64,000 nt of DNA from Clostridia bacterium (GCA_017934975.1 JAGBIM010000006.1:1-64000), one strand, 5' to 3'; counted from the first letter of the stretch, positions 27,098-35,233 are shown. Notes: generated from the sequence alone by a model not told the origin. Made by a program: numbers and translations.

Positions 27098-29785
27098 ATG
27101 AAGCAAATTTGGAAAAACCACAAACTCCTCGCATCGGTTCTTGCAGCTGTTTTGGTTCTTGCTCTCGGGGTCGCTGTGCTGATCCCCCTCCTCGCACCCG
27201 ATCAAGACGAGCCTGCCGACGAAGGACTGACTCGCGGTTCATGGGCAGCGCTTCTCGGCGAAACCTTTGGCTATTACGAAAGCTCCAAAAAAGAGCCCTA
27301 TTATTCCGACGTCCCCTCCGACCACCCTCTCTTTTCTACGGTCCAGGCCTTGAAAGAGGATGGGATTCTGGAATACGAAGGGGCCTTCGAAGCCGATAAC
27401 CCCGTCCTTTTCGACGAAATGCTTGCGGACGGCGTAAAGATTTACGGCGAAACCTATTTGACAAATCGTCTGAAGAAAGCCGACCCCACGGCGGAGGATT
27501 TCAAGGACTACATCCGAACTGCCGTCACCCTTTCCGCCCAATATCAAGGCGACAGTCGCCTTACGCAGATCCAGGCCTCCCAATGGCTGACCCAACTGCA
27601 CGACGGATGGCTGAACCGGGAATTCGGCAACTCTTTCGTTTCCGAGAAGCAGGAGTCCGTGAAGGAAAATTTGGAAGAAACCGAATATACCCTGACGGAA
27701 AACACTCTGACTCTGGAAACCGAAGCCCCCGTTCAGGTGGGCGAGATCCTCCTGCTGGGTCCCACGAAGGACTATCCCAACGGTGTGGCCCGCAAGGTGG
27801 AGGCGATTGTCGACGGAGATGGGGACGGCTACGTTCTGACCGTTTCCACCCCCGCTCTGGAAGAAATTTTCGAGAATTTCACTCTGGAATTTTCTCAAAC
27901 CCCCGAACCGGGTGATTTCATCCCCGCGGAAGGCATCACCGTGGAACAAACCGCGGAGGGAGAAGATCTGCTGGTCAGCATCAACCCCTCCATCTTCGGC
28001 GGGTCGGATCAAATTTTGCCCCCGGGGACCCCTGCGGCAGGCACGGTAAAACCTCTTGGTGGATTTTCCTCCGGAATTTCCGGAACCTTCTTTGACCGCA
28101 GTATCACCGTTTCCTCCGAGGATCTTCCTTTCGGGAACAAGACCCCTTTGACCGTGAACCCCGACTTTCCCGGAGGCTCCTTCAATGGAGCGGACAATCG
28201 GGCGGACGGGATCTTTTTGGACGAAAACAACAACAAAAAGAGCAAATTTGACGCAGGCTTCGAGTTGGAATGCGGCCTGCGGTTGAGCGATTTCCGCATC
28301 AGCGGCGCTCTGAATTGGAAGGGCTTGATCTATGCCTCCGAATTCAGCGTAAGCACGTCTCTGAAGGTGACCCCCTATTTCCGCCTGCGGGGCAACGCCC
28401 AACAGTCCTTCAAACTGGGCTCCATCCCTCTGCAGTTGGGCTACGGCTTTTCCGCACGGGTGGATCTGTACGTGGTCATTTCCATCGACGGCGAAGTTTC
28501 CGTAGAACCCACCATTTATTGCCGCGGCTCCGTTCAGAAAGCCTCCGGCTCTTATTTGCCGCGGGTTTCGGGCTCTGCCGCCTGCAACACGGAAATCTCC
28601 GTCAGCGCCAATCTGGGCGTTCAGATCGGACCGGATATTACCCTCTCCTTCCTGGACGTGGTGGATTTCGTGGATGCCTACATTCTGGTGGGCGTGGGTG
28701 CTTCCGCAACCTGGAACAGCAATACCCCCGACGATCTCAGCGTGGAAATTTATCTGCCCACCCTGCACGTGGGCATCGGCATGAACGAGGATACCCTTCT
28801 TTCGGTCTTGCTGGACGTCTTTGGAGATGCACGGCACGATTGGGCGATTTTAGACAACAACGGCGGCACCTGGCGTTGCCCCCTTTCCTTCACCCGCACC
28901 TTCCGGCTGGTGAAAGCGGAACCCCTGGTCTGGGATTTCAAGGACGGCGTTCTCTCCGTTTCGGGAACGATCCCCGATTATATCGGAGAAGACACGGGTG
29001 AGTTTATGCCTCCCTGGTTCCGAGGGACCCAGGAAGATCCCGGTACGGAGGAGGAACCCAATTCCGCGAACGTGGAGATTAAGAAAGTCATCGTTGCCGA
29101 AGGGGTGACCCATATCGGCGCGGGGGCCTTCAGCGCTTTGTCGGGCTTGGAAGAGGTGGTGTTGCCCTCCAGCCTGCAGACCATTGGGCAGGACGCCTTC
29201 AGCGGATGTGAAGAACTGAAATCCATTACCATCCCCGACGGAGTAACCGAAATCGGCAAATGCGCCTTTGGATTCTGTCCGAATCTGGAGCAGGTGAATC
29301 TGGGCAAGGGGCTGACGAAACTGGGGGCGGAGACCTTCTACGGTTGCTCGGCTCTGAAGGAAGTCGTCCTTCCCGATTCGCTGAAAACCATTGGAATGAG
29401 CGCGTTTTATCAATGCACCTCTCTGAAAACCGTCACCTTCGGCAAGGGCCTTGAGAAGATGGGGCTGGAGGTTTTTTACGGTTGCTCCGCGCTGGAAGAG
29501 CTCGCTTTGCCCGAGGGCCTGGAACGGATTCCCCCCAAGGCGTTCTACGATTGCACGGCGCTGAAAAAGGCGGTTCTCCCCGCGTCTCTTCGCGAAATCG
29601 GGATGCTGGCCTTCGGAAACTGCCGCGCGCTGACCGAGTGTAACCGGGCTTCCGACCTGCATTCGGATAACACAGCCTTTTACAACTGCGTGGGCTTGGG
29701 CGAACACGATTACGGGAATTCGCAGGTTTGGGAAGACGCCTACGCACAGCGGTACGAGCATTTTGTCTCGGATAGGATTGAGTAA
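27098..29785 (+). CDS. BspA-type leucine-rich-repeat surface protein with SLH-like N-terminal region
   Basis: 895 residues. An N-terminal signal-anchor (KQIWKNHKLLA, then a long hydrophobic stretch) is followed by an SLH-like segment (YYSDVPSDHPLFSTVQALKEDG) around residues 70-95. The middle (residues 200-620) is beta-rich, with many aromatic and Gly/Ser residues and no known catalytic motif. The C-terminal 230 residues are about seven copies of the LRR_5/BspA repeat (for example VVLPSSLQTIGQDAFSGCEEL, ITIPDGVTEIGKCAFGFCPNL). BspA repeats mediate adhesion in other species. The ATG at 27098 is chosen for its AGGAGG. The gene is flanked on both sides by closely related repeat blocks. Confidence 0.82.
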   Translation: MKQIWKNHKLLASVLAAVLVLALGVAVLIPLLAPDQDEPADEGLTRGSWAALLGETFGYYESSKKEPYYSDVPSDHPLFSTVQALKEDGILEYEGAFEADNPVLFDEMLADGVKIYGETYLTNRLKKADPTAEDFKDYIRTAVTLSAQYQGDSRLTQIQASQWLTQLHDGWLNREFGNSFVSEKQESVKENLEETEYTLTENTLTLETEAPVQVGEILLLGPTKDYPNGVARKVEAIVDGDGDGYVLTVSTPALEEIFENFTLEFSQTPEPGDFIPAEGITVEQTAEGEDLLVSINPSIFGGSDQILPPGTPAAGTVKPLGGFSSGISGTFFDRSITVSSEDLPFGNKTPLTVNPDFPGGSFNGADNRADGIFLDENNNKKSKFDAGFELECGLRLSDFRISGALNWKGLIYASEFSVSTSLKVTPYFRLRGNAQQSFKLGSIPLQLGYGFSARVDLYVVISIDGEVSVEPTIYCRGSVQKASGSYLPRVSGSAACNTEISVSANLGVQIGPDITLSFLDVVDFVDAYILVGVGASATWNSNTPDDLSVEIYLPTLHVGIGMNEDTLLSVLLDVFGDARHDWAILDNNGGTWRCPLSFTRTFRLVKAEPLVWDFKDGVLSVSGTIPDYIGEDTGEFMPPWFRGTQEDPGTEEEPNSANVEIKKVIVAEGVTHIGAGAFSALSGLEEVVLPSSLQTIGQDAFSGCEELKSITIPDGVTEIGKCAFGFCPNLEQVNLGKGLTKLGAETFYGCSALKEVVLPDSLKTIGMSAFYQCTSLKTVTFGKGLEKMGLEVFYGCSALEELALPEGLERIPPKAFYDCTALKKAVLPASLREIGMLAFGNCRALTECNRASDLHSDNTAFYNCVGLGEHDYGNSQVWEDAYAQRYEHFVSDRIE

Positions 29786-29798
29786 GAGCGAGGTGCGT

Positions 29799-30347
29799 GT
29801 ACTTCTCTTTCCTTTCGAGAAAGGAAAGAGAAGGACCAAGAGAAAGGAAAGCGAAGCCGACGGATTTCATCCGTCGGGGGAAAGATAAATTACGAAGTGC
29901 AAGACCGAGAGGAGTTTTCTTCTCGGTCTTTTTTTGTCGACGGGGGTGTTCTTCTTTTTCTTTTCTCGGGAAAAGAAAAAGAAGAACCAAGAAAAAGAAA
30001 AGCGTGATCCGACGGATTGTATCCGTCGGGGGAAAGATAAATTACGAAGTGCAAGACCGAGAGGAGTTTTTCCTCTCGGGTTTTTTCGATGGGGGTGTAC
30101 TTTTCTTTCTTTTCACGGGAAAAGAAAGAAAAGTACCAAAAGAAAGAAAAGCGAAGCCGACGGATTGTATCCGTCGGGGGAAGGTGAAAAAACGGAATTT
30201 GCCGCAAGGCGAACAGATCGAATCGCGGAGCGATCTATCGCCCTTTGCCCCTCCCTTCCCCCGCGGCTCCCGCCGCGGGCCGCCCCCGCGCCGCGAAGCG
30301 GCGGGGGCGGAGCATTTTCTCCCGAAAATGCGGAAGGGCCCCCTGCG
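29799..30347 (+). repeat. Three A-B units with C stems plus family D palindrome, left of tRNA-Trp
   Basis: A elements at 29799-29851 (one stem mismatch), 29948-30002 and 30097-30151, each followed by the CCGACGGAT/ATCCGTCGG hairpin; C stems (ACCGAG/CTCGGT) with T-runs between them. From 30152 the sequence is nearly the same as 26797-26992, including the D palindromes. No gene is supported here. The first unit starts 13 bases after the BspA-like stop codon. Confidence 0.87.
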
Positions 30348-30400
30348 CGTGAATTCTTTCCCAAACCCCGCATATTTAAGAAAAATTTCACAATCCCCCC

Positions 30401-30429
30401 TTGCAAAACGCTTCGATTTGTGGTATAAT
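30401..30429 (+). promoter_or_regulatory. Promoter of tRNA-Trp
   Basis: TTGCAA (30401-30406), 17-base spacer, TATAAT (30424-30429) with TGG before it. It lies 37 bases upstream of the tRNA 5' end. Confidence 0.88.
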
Positions 30430-30466
30430 AGAACCCTGTCGAAGAGATTCGACCTTAACGAAATAC

Positions 30467-30539
30467 AGGGGTATAGCTCAGCCGGTAGAGCAGCGGTCTC
30501 CAAAACCGCGTGTCCTGGGTTCGATCCCTAGTGCCCCTG
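30467..30539 (+). tRNA. tRNA-Trp (anticodon CCA)
   Basis: Seven-base acceptor stem AGGGGTA/TGCCCCT with one G-T pair, D arm with AGCTCAGCCGGTAGAGC, anticodon arm GCGGTCTCCAAAACCGC with CCA in the loop, T arm CTGGGTTCGATCCCTAG, discriminator G and an encoded CCA at 30540-30542. The 3' half is the left copy of the 51-bp repeat that borders the genomic island, so the island restored an intact tRNA when it integrated. Confidence 0.97.
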
Positions 30540-30543
30540 CCAA
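30493..30543 (+). repeat. Left attachment-site repeat of the island (inside tRNA-Trp)
   Basis: A 51-base sequence from the anticodon stem (GCGGTCTCCAAAACCGC) to one base past the CCA end, identical to 50164-50214 in the same orientation. This is the usual arrangement after site-specific integration in a tRNA 3' half. Confidence 0.9.
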
Positions 30544-30547
30544 GTAA

Positions 30548-30596
30548 AAATCCCGCAAACCGTTGCAAATCAACAGGTTGCGGGATTTTTCTTTTT
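30548..30596 (+). terminator. Terminator after tRNA-Trp
   Basis: AAATCCCGCAAACC / GGTTGCGGGATTT stem with one bulged base followed by TTCTTTTT. It lies just inside the island, so the island supplies the present tRNA terminator. Confidence 0.8.
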
Positions 30597-31533
30597 ATGC
30601 CATTTTGCAGGCTGACAAATCTTTTCATGTCATTTGACAAATGTTTTCCTGTTTTTTCCTTACTTTTCCGCCCTTTTCGGGCACAAAATTTGTCAAAACA
30701 TTTGTCAGATTTTTTAATCCGAGATAATTTCATTCAATAATGTTATATACAAAATATTTGTGGAAATTGTAAATATGTTAAAAAACAAATACAACGGTGA
30801 GAAGTATACACAAAACTATTTTCGTCCGAAGTCATTTGGCGAAAGTCCAGATTGGACCAGTTCGCCGAACGGAAGGTTCTGTAAAAATTAGACATAATTT
30901 TTTTCCTTTCTTTTTTGAATTATTTTATTGTTTTCGTTATAAGTATGAGCAACGAAAAAATTAAAAAGTTGTTTTTGAATAAAAATTTTCGACATTTTTT
31001 CTATCCGAAAATAAAAACAGACGCCATCGTAACACCTCCTTTCAGGCATAAGAAAAAGCCGCTATACATACGCACTAATCCCTTGGTTGGGATTAATAAA
31101 AATATGTATAGCGGCTCTTTTGAGCCTAAATGGGCGCTACGCGGCGTCCTATGTGCGCTTAAGAAAACTCTCAAGCAGCTTGTCTTGGGAACCAATCCGT
31201 CGACATATGTTTATGTATGTGAGTGGCGGATGCAATGGCATACGCGGAACACTTTACAATATACTTTTACCATAAAATCTAACATTTGTCAACAGGATGT
31301 CTGGTTATTTTACAATTCCAGCAAGTTTTGCACTTTTTCCTCTTCGTTCTTGCGGGTGTTCCGGCGTGCTCCTCCGCATCTGTCATGGCGGCATGGAAGG
31401 GGAACGGGCAGCGGAGCAGGCCTGCGGGCCTGGAGACATAGATAAAAATAAATATAAATATAAATATATAGAATAGCAATGTTTCCCATAAGACAAGGAA
31501 AGACTCTCTGCATATAAACAGAGAGTCTATATC
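30597..31533. other. Gene-poor left end of the island with repeats and hairpins
   Basis: No convincing gene. The A+T-rich stretch 30614-30707 holds several TGACAAAT/ATTTGTCA words in both orientations, including the 20-base motif shared with the right end. 31057-31116 is a long hairpin (14-base arms AGCCGCTATACATA/TATGTATAGCGGCT with an inner TAATCCC/GGGATTA stem). Read leftward it is followed by AAAGGAGG and an eight-codon frame at 31027-31001. ACATTTGTCA recurs near 31283. A hairpin AGACTCTCTG/CAGAGAGTCT at 31501-31527 probably terminates the leftward VLP gene. Confidence 0.6.
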
Positions 31534-31725
31534 TTATCCTTTTACCTTTAAGTACTGTTCATATAATTCCTTATCCGAAGGAAGGACGGATTGCTCAAAA
31601 ACTTTGCATGCCACACTATGAGCTACTTTCCATTGCACACACCTCGCATCCGCAAGAATGCATCTGCCCCCTACATAATTGCAACAGTGTCGCACGTTCT
31701 TTCTTATTCGATTTGGGTCAATCAT
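31534..31725 (-). CDS. Cys_rich_VLP family small protein
   Basis: 63 residues with six cysteines: HCCNYVGGRCILADARCVQW, then SVACKVFEQSVLPSD. The order CCNY - C - C - C followed by WF/VF and VLP matches the Cys_rich_VLP family, small probable zinc-binding proteins found in conjugative and integrative elements of Firmicutes; function unknown. Its presence supports a past link of the island with an integrative conjugative element. It is not in an obvious operon: a terminator-like hairpin follows and the antitoxin gene upstream ends 105 bases away. Confidence 0.7.
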   Translation of the reverse strand: MIDPNRIRKNVRHCCNYVGGRCILADARCVQWKVAHSVACKVFEQSVLPSDKELYEQYLKVKG

Positions 31726-31830
31726 TGATTACCACCGCCCTTCCACAATAAGTATGTAAGATGGGGGATGGTGATAATTTTCATAAAAAGACCGAAAGCC
31801 TTAAACTCTCGGTCTTCTTCGAATACTATG

Positions 31831-32154
31831 TTATACCCCGGGGTGTGTGGAAACGATTCCCGACGTTTTCGGAAAAGACGGATCTTTTTGCGTCATTGCC
31901 AACAGCCGACAGGCCGCCCCTTCCGGATGATTTCGTCCGGACTCCCACGCTTCTACCGTTTTTACCGAAACTCCCATATATTTTGCAAAAAGCATCTGCG
32001 TTAATCCGGTGTTTTTACGAATCGTTCGAATTTCTTCGGGCTTAAATTTTTCTACGGGCTCCACGGTCAGAGTTGTGGTTTTTGCCTTTAATTTCCCTTT
32101 TTCGTAATCAATTGCCTGTCCGAGTCCGGTTTTAATATCGTCAAAAATGCTCAT
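31831..32154 (-). CDS. HTH-type antitoxin (HigA/NadS-like)
   Basis: 107 residues. The C-terminal two thirds hold an XRE-type helix-turn-helix: EEIRTIRKNTGLTQMLFAKYMGVSVKTVEAWESGRNHPEG, followed by the LLAM segment typical of HigA/NadS antitoxins. The N-terminus (MSIFDDIKTGLGQAIDYEKGKLKAK) matches this group too. It lies 13 bases behind the RelE-type toxin gene in toxin-first order, as in higBA. It is expected to bind the toxin and repress their shared promoter, which has a palindrome between its -35 and -10 boxes. Confidence 0.87.
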   Translation of the reverse strand: MSIFDDIKTGLGQAIDYEKGKLKAKTTTLTVEPVEKFKPEEIRTIRKNTGLTQMLFAKYMGVSVKTVEAWESGRNHPEGAACRLLAMTQKDPSFPKTSGIVSTHPGV

Positions 32155-32167
32155 AAAAACAACTCCT

Positions 32168-32515
32168 TCACCCTTCGTTTTCTTGCAGTTGACGCTCCAA
32201 GGCTTGAATCATTTGTTTAATCTCAGCCCGCTCCGCATCTGTTAAATTATCCTTTTCATTTTTAGGATATGCAGTTATCAAAAATATTTTCTCGTAAACC
32301 TCAAAATCCACATAAATGACACGTATGCTGCCGCTTTTCCCTCTTTGTTCAAAAGCAAACCGCATTTTTCGCACGCCGCCGGTGCCGCGCATTACCGCAC
32401 CAACCGTTGGATCTGCCAACAATTCTTCCTGTAAGCGTCGAAGGTCTGCATCGTTTAATCCGATTTTCTTCCACCTTGTGCGAAAGTGCGGAAGCTCTAC
32501 AAACGTTCTGGTCAT
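32168..32515 (-). CDS. RelE/HigB-type toxin
   Basis: 115 residues, matching the RelE/ParE superfamily group (HigB-like, DUF1044 type) with FRTRWKKIGLNDADLRRLQEELLADPTVGAVMRGTGGVRKMRF, SGSIRVIYVDFEVYEKIFLITAYPKNEKDNLTDAE and a charged C-terminus. Such toxins cleave mRNA on the ribosome. GAGCAG precedes the ATG. It is the first gene of a pair with an HTH antitoxin. As cargo of the island it could stabilise the element (inference). Confidence 0.88.
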   Translation of the reverse strand: MTRTFVELPHFRTRWKKIGLNDADLRRLQEELLADPTVGAVMRGTGGVRKMRFAFEQRGKSGSIRVIYVDFEVYEKIFLITAYPKNEKDNLTDAERAEIKQMIQALERQLQENEG

Positions 32516-32546
32516 AAATCTGCTCCTATATCACGATTGTATTTAT

Positions 32547-32576
32547 ATTATACCCTATTTAATAGGGTTTTGTCAA
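32547..32576 (-). promoter_or_regulatory. Promoter and palindromic operator of the toxin-antitoxin pair
   Basis: Read leftward: TTGACA (32576-32571), an 18-base spacer and TATAAT (32552-32547). The spacer carries ACCCTATT-T-AATAGGGT (32552-32568), a perfect palindrome with eight-base arms, well placed for autorepression by the HTH antitoxin. Confidence 0.82.
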
Positions 32577-32747
32577 GGGCTTTTTTGTAAAATTCATAAA
32601 TTTCATCGTTTTGTTTCTTTTAATCTTATTGTATGAATCAAAACATTTATCCGACATCGTTTTCTTCCATACTGTTTTTAGAGTGTAAACACAATCTTGG
32701 AGATTCACGTTTGCACAACCAAAAAAACAAAAGATAGGAGATTAAAA

Positions 32748-33344
32748 ATGAGTAAATTACATGCAATCATCAAAACAAGCAGCGGGCGAACCGCGGAGGT
32801 GGACTTCCCCATCGCCCGCCCCGAATTCAAAAAACTGATTCGGGAGTTGACTATGGACGACCCCGATGGACGGTGGTCCTTTGACGGATTTCTGGTCTGT
32901 TCCGCCGCCGAAGGTCGAGCTCTCGAACGATGCAAGAATTTGTCCGAAATCAATTATTACGGGCATATTGTTTCCCGGTTTTCCGACGAGGATTGGCGAC
33001 GGTATCAATTCTTGCTTGACGCCGGCGTGGCGGAATGGGAGACCGTGAGAAACCTGATCAACATTGCCGCAAATGTCAACCATTACTGTTGTTTCAAGAT
33101 CGCATCGTACGCAGAACTGGGAAGATTTCTGCGAGAAGGAAATCCAAATTATCCTACATTTGCGGATCCGAGCGAAAAAACGTTGCGTAATGCGGGAAAG
33201 CAGTACGCAAAGCAAAAGCACGGAAAATTTTACGACGGGTATTATGTGGAACAAAATGATCTTTGGAACTCCATCTATAACGGGGACCCAAAAACGATCC
33301 CCGAACAATATCAACTTCGGATCGAAGAAAGTGAGGAAAGATGA
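32748..33344 (+). CDS. ArdA-like antirestriction protein, copy 1
   Basis: 198 residues, acidic. The middle part (NLSEINYYGHIVSRFSDEDWRRYQFLLDAGV, then DTVRNLINIAANVNHYCCFK, YAELGRFL) follows the order of ArdA domains in Firmicute elements, where LNYLA, a GV helix, a DLINLTxNLDxY segment and a DLGRYY segment recur. ArdA proteins mimic DNA and inhibit type I restriction enzymes, helping incoming elements. The similarity is judged by eye and is moderate. The ATG at 32748 has an AGGAG site. The gene overlaps its paralogue by ATGA. Confidence 0.6.
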   Translation: MSKLHAIIKTSSGRTAEVDFPIARPEFKKLIRELTMDDPDGRWSFDGFLVCSAAEGRALERCKNLSEINYYGHIVSRFSDEDWRRYQFLLDAGVAEWETVRNLINIAANVNHYCCFKIASYAELGRFLREGNPNYPTFADPSEKTLRNAGKQYAKQKHGKFYDGYYVEQNDLWNSIYNGDPKTIPEQYQLRIEESEER

Positions 33345-33952
33345 TGACCGAATACAAAATGACCGGAATCTTAAAATCGGAACACACGGGAAAGGGTGCG
33401 AAAATTCAATTCCCCACGACGGAAAAAGCATTTAAGGAACTGTTGTACGATCTGTCCGACGGGCATCCAGATACCCCGTGGGGAATATCCGGAATCTGTG
33501 TTCAAAACGAAGAAGAGGCCTTTGCGATTGCTGCGTGCAAGAATTTGTCGGCGATAAATTATTATGCCGCTCTAGCACAAAATTTCACGCGGGACGAATA
33601 TGCCTTGTATCAATTTTTGTTGCGAGCAGGGGTTTGCGTAAAGTACACGATGGATACCATCATAAATCTCGCGTTGAACGTCCATAATTTTACGGTGTGC
33701 GCGGAGATCCCGGATGCATACGCTTTGGGCAAGATGATTTTGGACACAAGCACCGAGGAGGAAGGGAAAGCACCCGAAGGATTTGAAAATGCTTCCAAGG
33801 ATAAAATTGCGATGCTGGGCGAAATGATCTGCATCAAATCCGGCGGAACGTTTTACAACGGCTTTTATATCGAACCCAACGACAACTACCAACTGTTATA
33901 CGACAGCCCCGCCGATGTCCCAGAATTCTTTCGCATTTCCATCCCCGTATGA
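33341..33952 (+). CDS. ArdA-like antirestriction protein, copy 2
   Basis: 203 residues, paralogous to the preceding gene: NLSAINYYAALAQNFTRDEYALYQFLLRAGV, TIINLALNVHNFTVCAEIPDAYALGKMILD and a shared ending GGTFYNGFYIEPND against GKFYDGYYVEQND in copy 1. The INLALNVHNF and DAYALGK segments are the closest to ArdA. Two adjacent ATGs follow GAGGAAAG. The tight overlap suggests a heteromeric product. A strong terminator follows. A DUF-type regulator or an immunity function cannot be excluded. Confidence 0.6.
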   Translation: MMTEYKMTGILKSEHTGKGAKIQFPTTEKAFKELLYDLSDGHPDTPWGISGICVQNEEEAFAIAACKNLSAINYYAALAQNFTRDEYALYQFLLRAGVCVKYTMDTIINLALNVHNFTVCAEIPDAYALGKMILDTSTEEEGKAPEGFENASKDKIAMLGEMICIKSGGTFYNGFYIEPNDNYQLLYDSPADVPEFFRISIPV

Positions 33953-33988
33953 GACAACAACGAAAAATAAATACCGTGCAAACGCAAT

Positions 33989-34026
33989 CAGCCCCCGAAG
34001 AAATCATCGGGGGCTGGTTGTTTTTT
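33989..34026 (+). terminator. Terminator after the ArdA-like pair
   Basis: CAGCCCCCGA - AGAAATCA - TCGGGGGCTG followed by GTTGTTTTTT. The leftward RHS remnant ends against it. Confidence 0.9.
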
Positions 34027-34029
34027 AGG

Positions 34030-34612
34030 AAAACGTTAATGGTCGCGTTACTGCAGTTAAGGGGATTCTTTTCGCTGTGGAAAAATAGGTTGTGCCCAAC
34101 GGAGCTATTGGCGTCAAGCACAGGGGCGGGGCTGATGAAGCGGCACCAGTAGGGGTTGTAATAGCGGGCGTTGAGGTAGTACATCCCGCTTTCGACATCG
34201 TAGTAATAACCACGATAACGGAAGGGATTGTAATGACCGAGGGTGGTTGCCAGGGTTCCCGTAACGCCCAGATTGCAGCCCCAGGCATCGTAGGAATAGC
34301 GGACGACCAGCGTGCCCGAGGAATTGAAAATCCCCAGAACATCGCCGAAGATGTTTTTGTAATAGTAATAATCCTGTCCGTTCCAGTTCAGACCGACGGG
34401 GGAACCGTTCTCGTCGTAGTAATAATAGAGCTGATGGGTTACGGTGCCGTATTCGTCCTTGCGGGTTTCTGCGACGATGGTGCTGCCGTCCAGCACGTAG
34501 TGAACGGTTTCGGTAATTTGTCCGTATTCTTCCCGAACCTTATCCGTGCGGATGCCGTCGGAGTTGTAGGAATAGTTGTGGAGAACGTCGCTGCTGAAGT
34601 AAGAAGTTTACC
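34030..34612 (-). pseudogene. RHS core remnant (third displaced copy) without tip
   Basis: Homology to the end of the full-length RHS gene starts at its SYFSSDVLHNYSYNSDGIRTDKV part, has no start codon of its own with a ribosome site, and runs through the whole core (GLNWNGQDYYYYKNIFGD, YNPFRYRGYYYD, ARYYNPYWCRFISP). It then decays in a short unrelated C-terminus near VLDANSSVGHNLF and meets the terminator of the ArdA-like genes. No toxin tip remains. It is the most distal and presumably oldest displaced copy. Confidence 0.8.
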
Positions 34613-34633
34613 TGCAGTTGCGAAATTAGGTTT

Positions 34634-35233
34634 TTAAATATTTGCAGGGAAAATAATAACTTTTCCCATCTGTTCCAAGGTCTTGATCGTATGCTTTAAG
34701 CGGATTTGAAAGTAATCCACAAGTTTTTGACTGAACCATGGAAAACAGAACCATTCCATTCCGTACGCAACTCCGATTGCCGCCATGGCTTGGTATCGCT
34801 CGTTTCCGACCTGGGACAAGGGCCGTTCAAACCGTTGGTCATCCAGGCCAAACAATTCCTTCAGCCCTTCCGAAGTGAAATCGGACTTGCTTTTTTTGAT
34901 TCCTTGTTCGATCAGTTTTCGGACACTCTTTCGTTTGGAAAACAATGGGAAGGACGGATCCATATAACAAGACTTTTCCATAATTTCTTCCATGATTTCT
35001 TCCGATTCTCCAAGGATTTTCGGTTGTTCAAAAAGAAGAAAATCCTTTTTTCGACAATGGTACATGGACAACAAATAAGAAATTGCCCACGCCCCGGAAT
35101 CAATATCACCATTCAGAATATTGCGTCCTTTTCGAAACTCGTACGCCTCGGATTGAAAACCGTCATGAGCTTCAAAAAAGGCGGAGTGGCATTTCACAAG
35201 TCCATCGCAAGATATTATATACTCTTTCTTCAT
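34634..35233 (-). CDS. Candidate immunity protein for the ART-like RHS tip
   Basis: 199 residues, no signal peptide, so cytoplasmic. The sequence near residues 25-50 (EFRKGRNILNGDIDSGAWAISYLLSMY) has a glycine-containing loop reminiscent of a Walker A but lacks GKS/T; the rest is helical and charged (GIKKSKSDFTSEGLKELFGLDDQRFERPLSQVGNERYQAM). No family is recognised with certainty. Its ATG (35233) overlaps the stop of the preceding displaced RHS tip gene as ATGA, the usual order toxin then immunity, and the tip is predicted to act inside cells, matching a cytoplasmic inhibitor. Confidence 0.65.
   Translation of the reverse strand: MKKEYIISCDGLVKCHSAFFEAHDGFQSEAYEFRKGRNILNGDIDSGAWAISYLLSMYHCRKKDFLLFEQPKILGESEEIMEEIMEKSCYMDPSFPLFSKRKSVRKLIEQGIKKSKSDFTSEGLKELFGLDDQRFERPLSQVGNERYQAMAAIGVAYGMEWFCFPWFSQKLVDYFQIRLKHTIKTLEQMGKVIIFPANI

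Noticed and set aside
30455..30733. A minus-strand 92-codon frame across the tRNA
   Set aside because: It overlaps the whole tRNA gene and its terminator; similar frames over the right attachment copy are due to the duplicated sequence.
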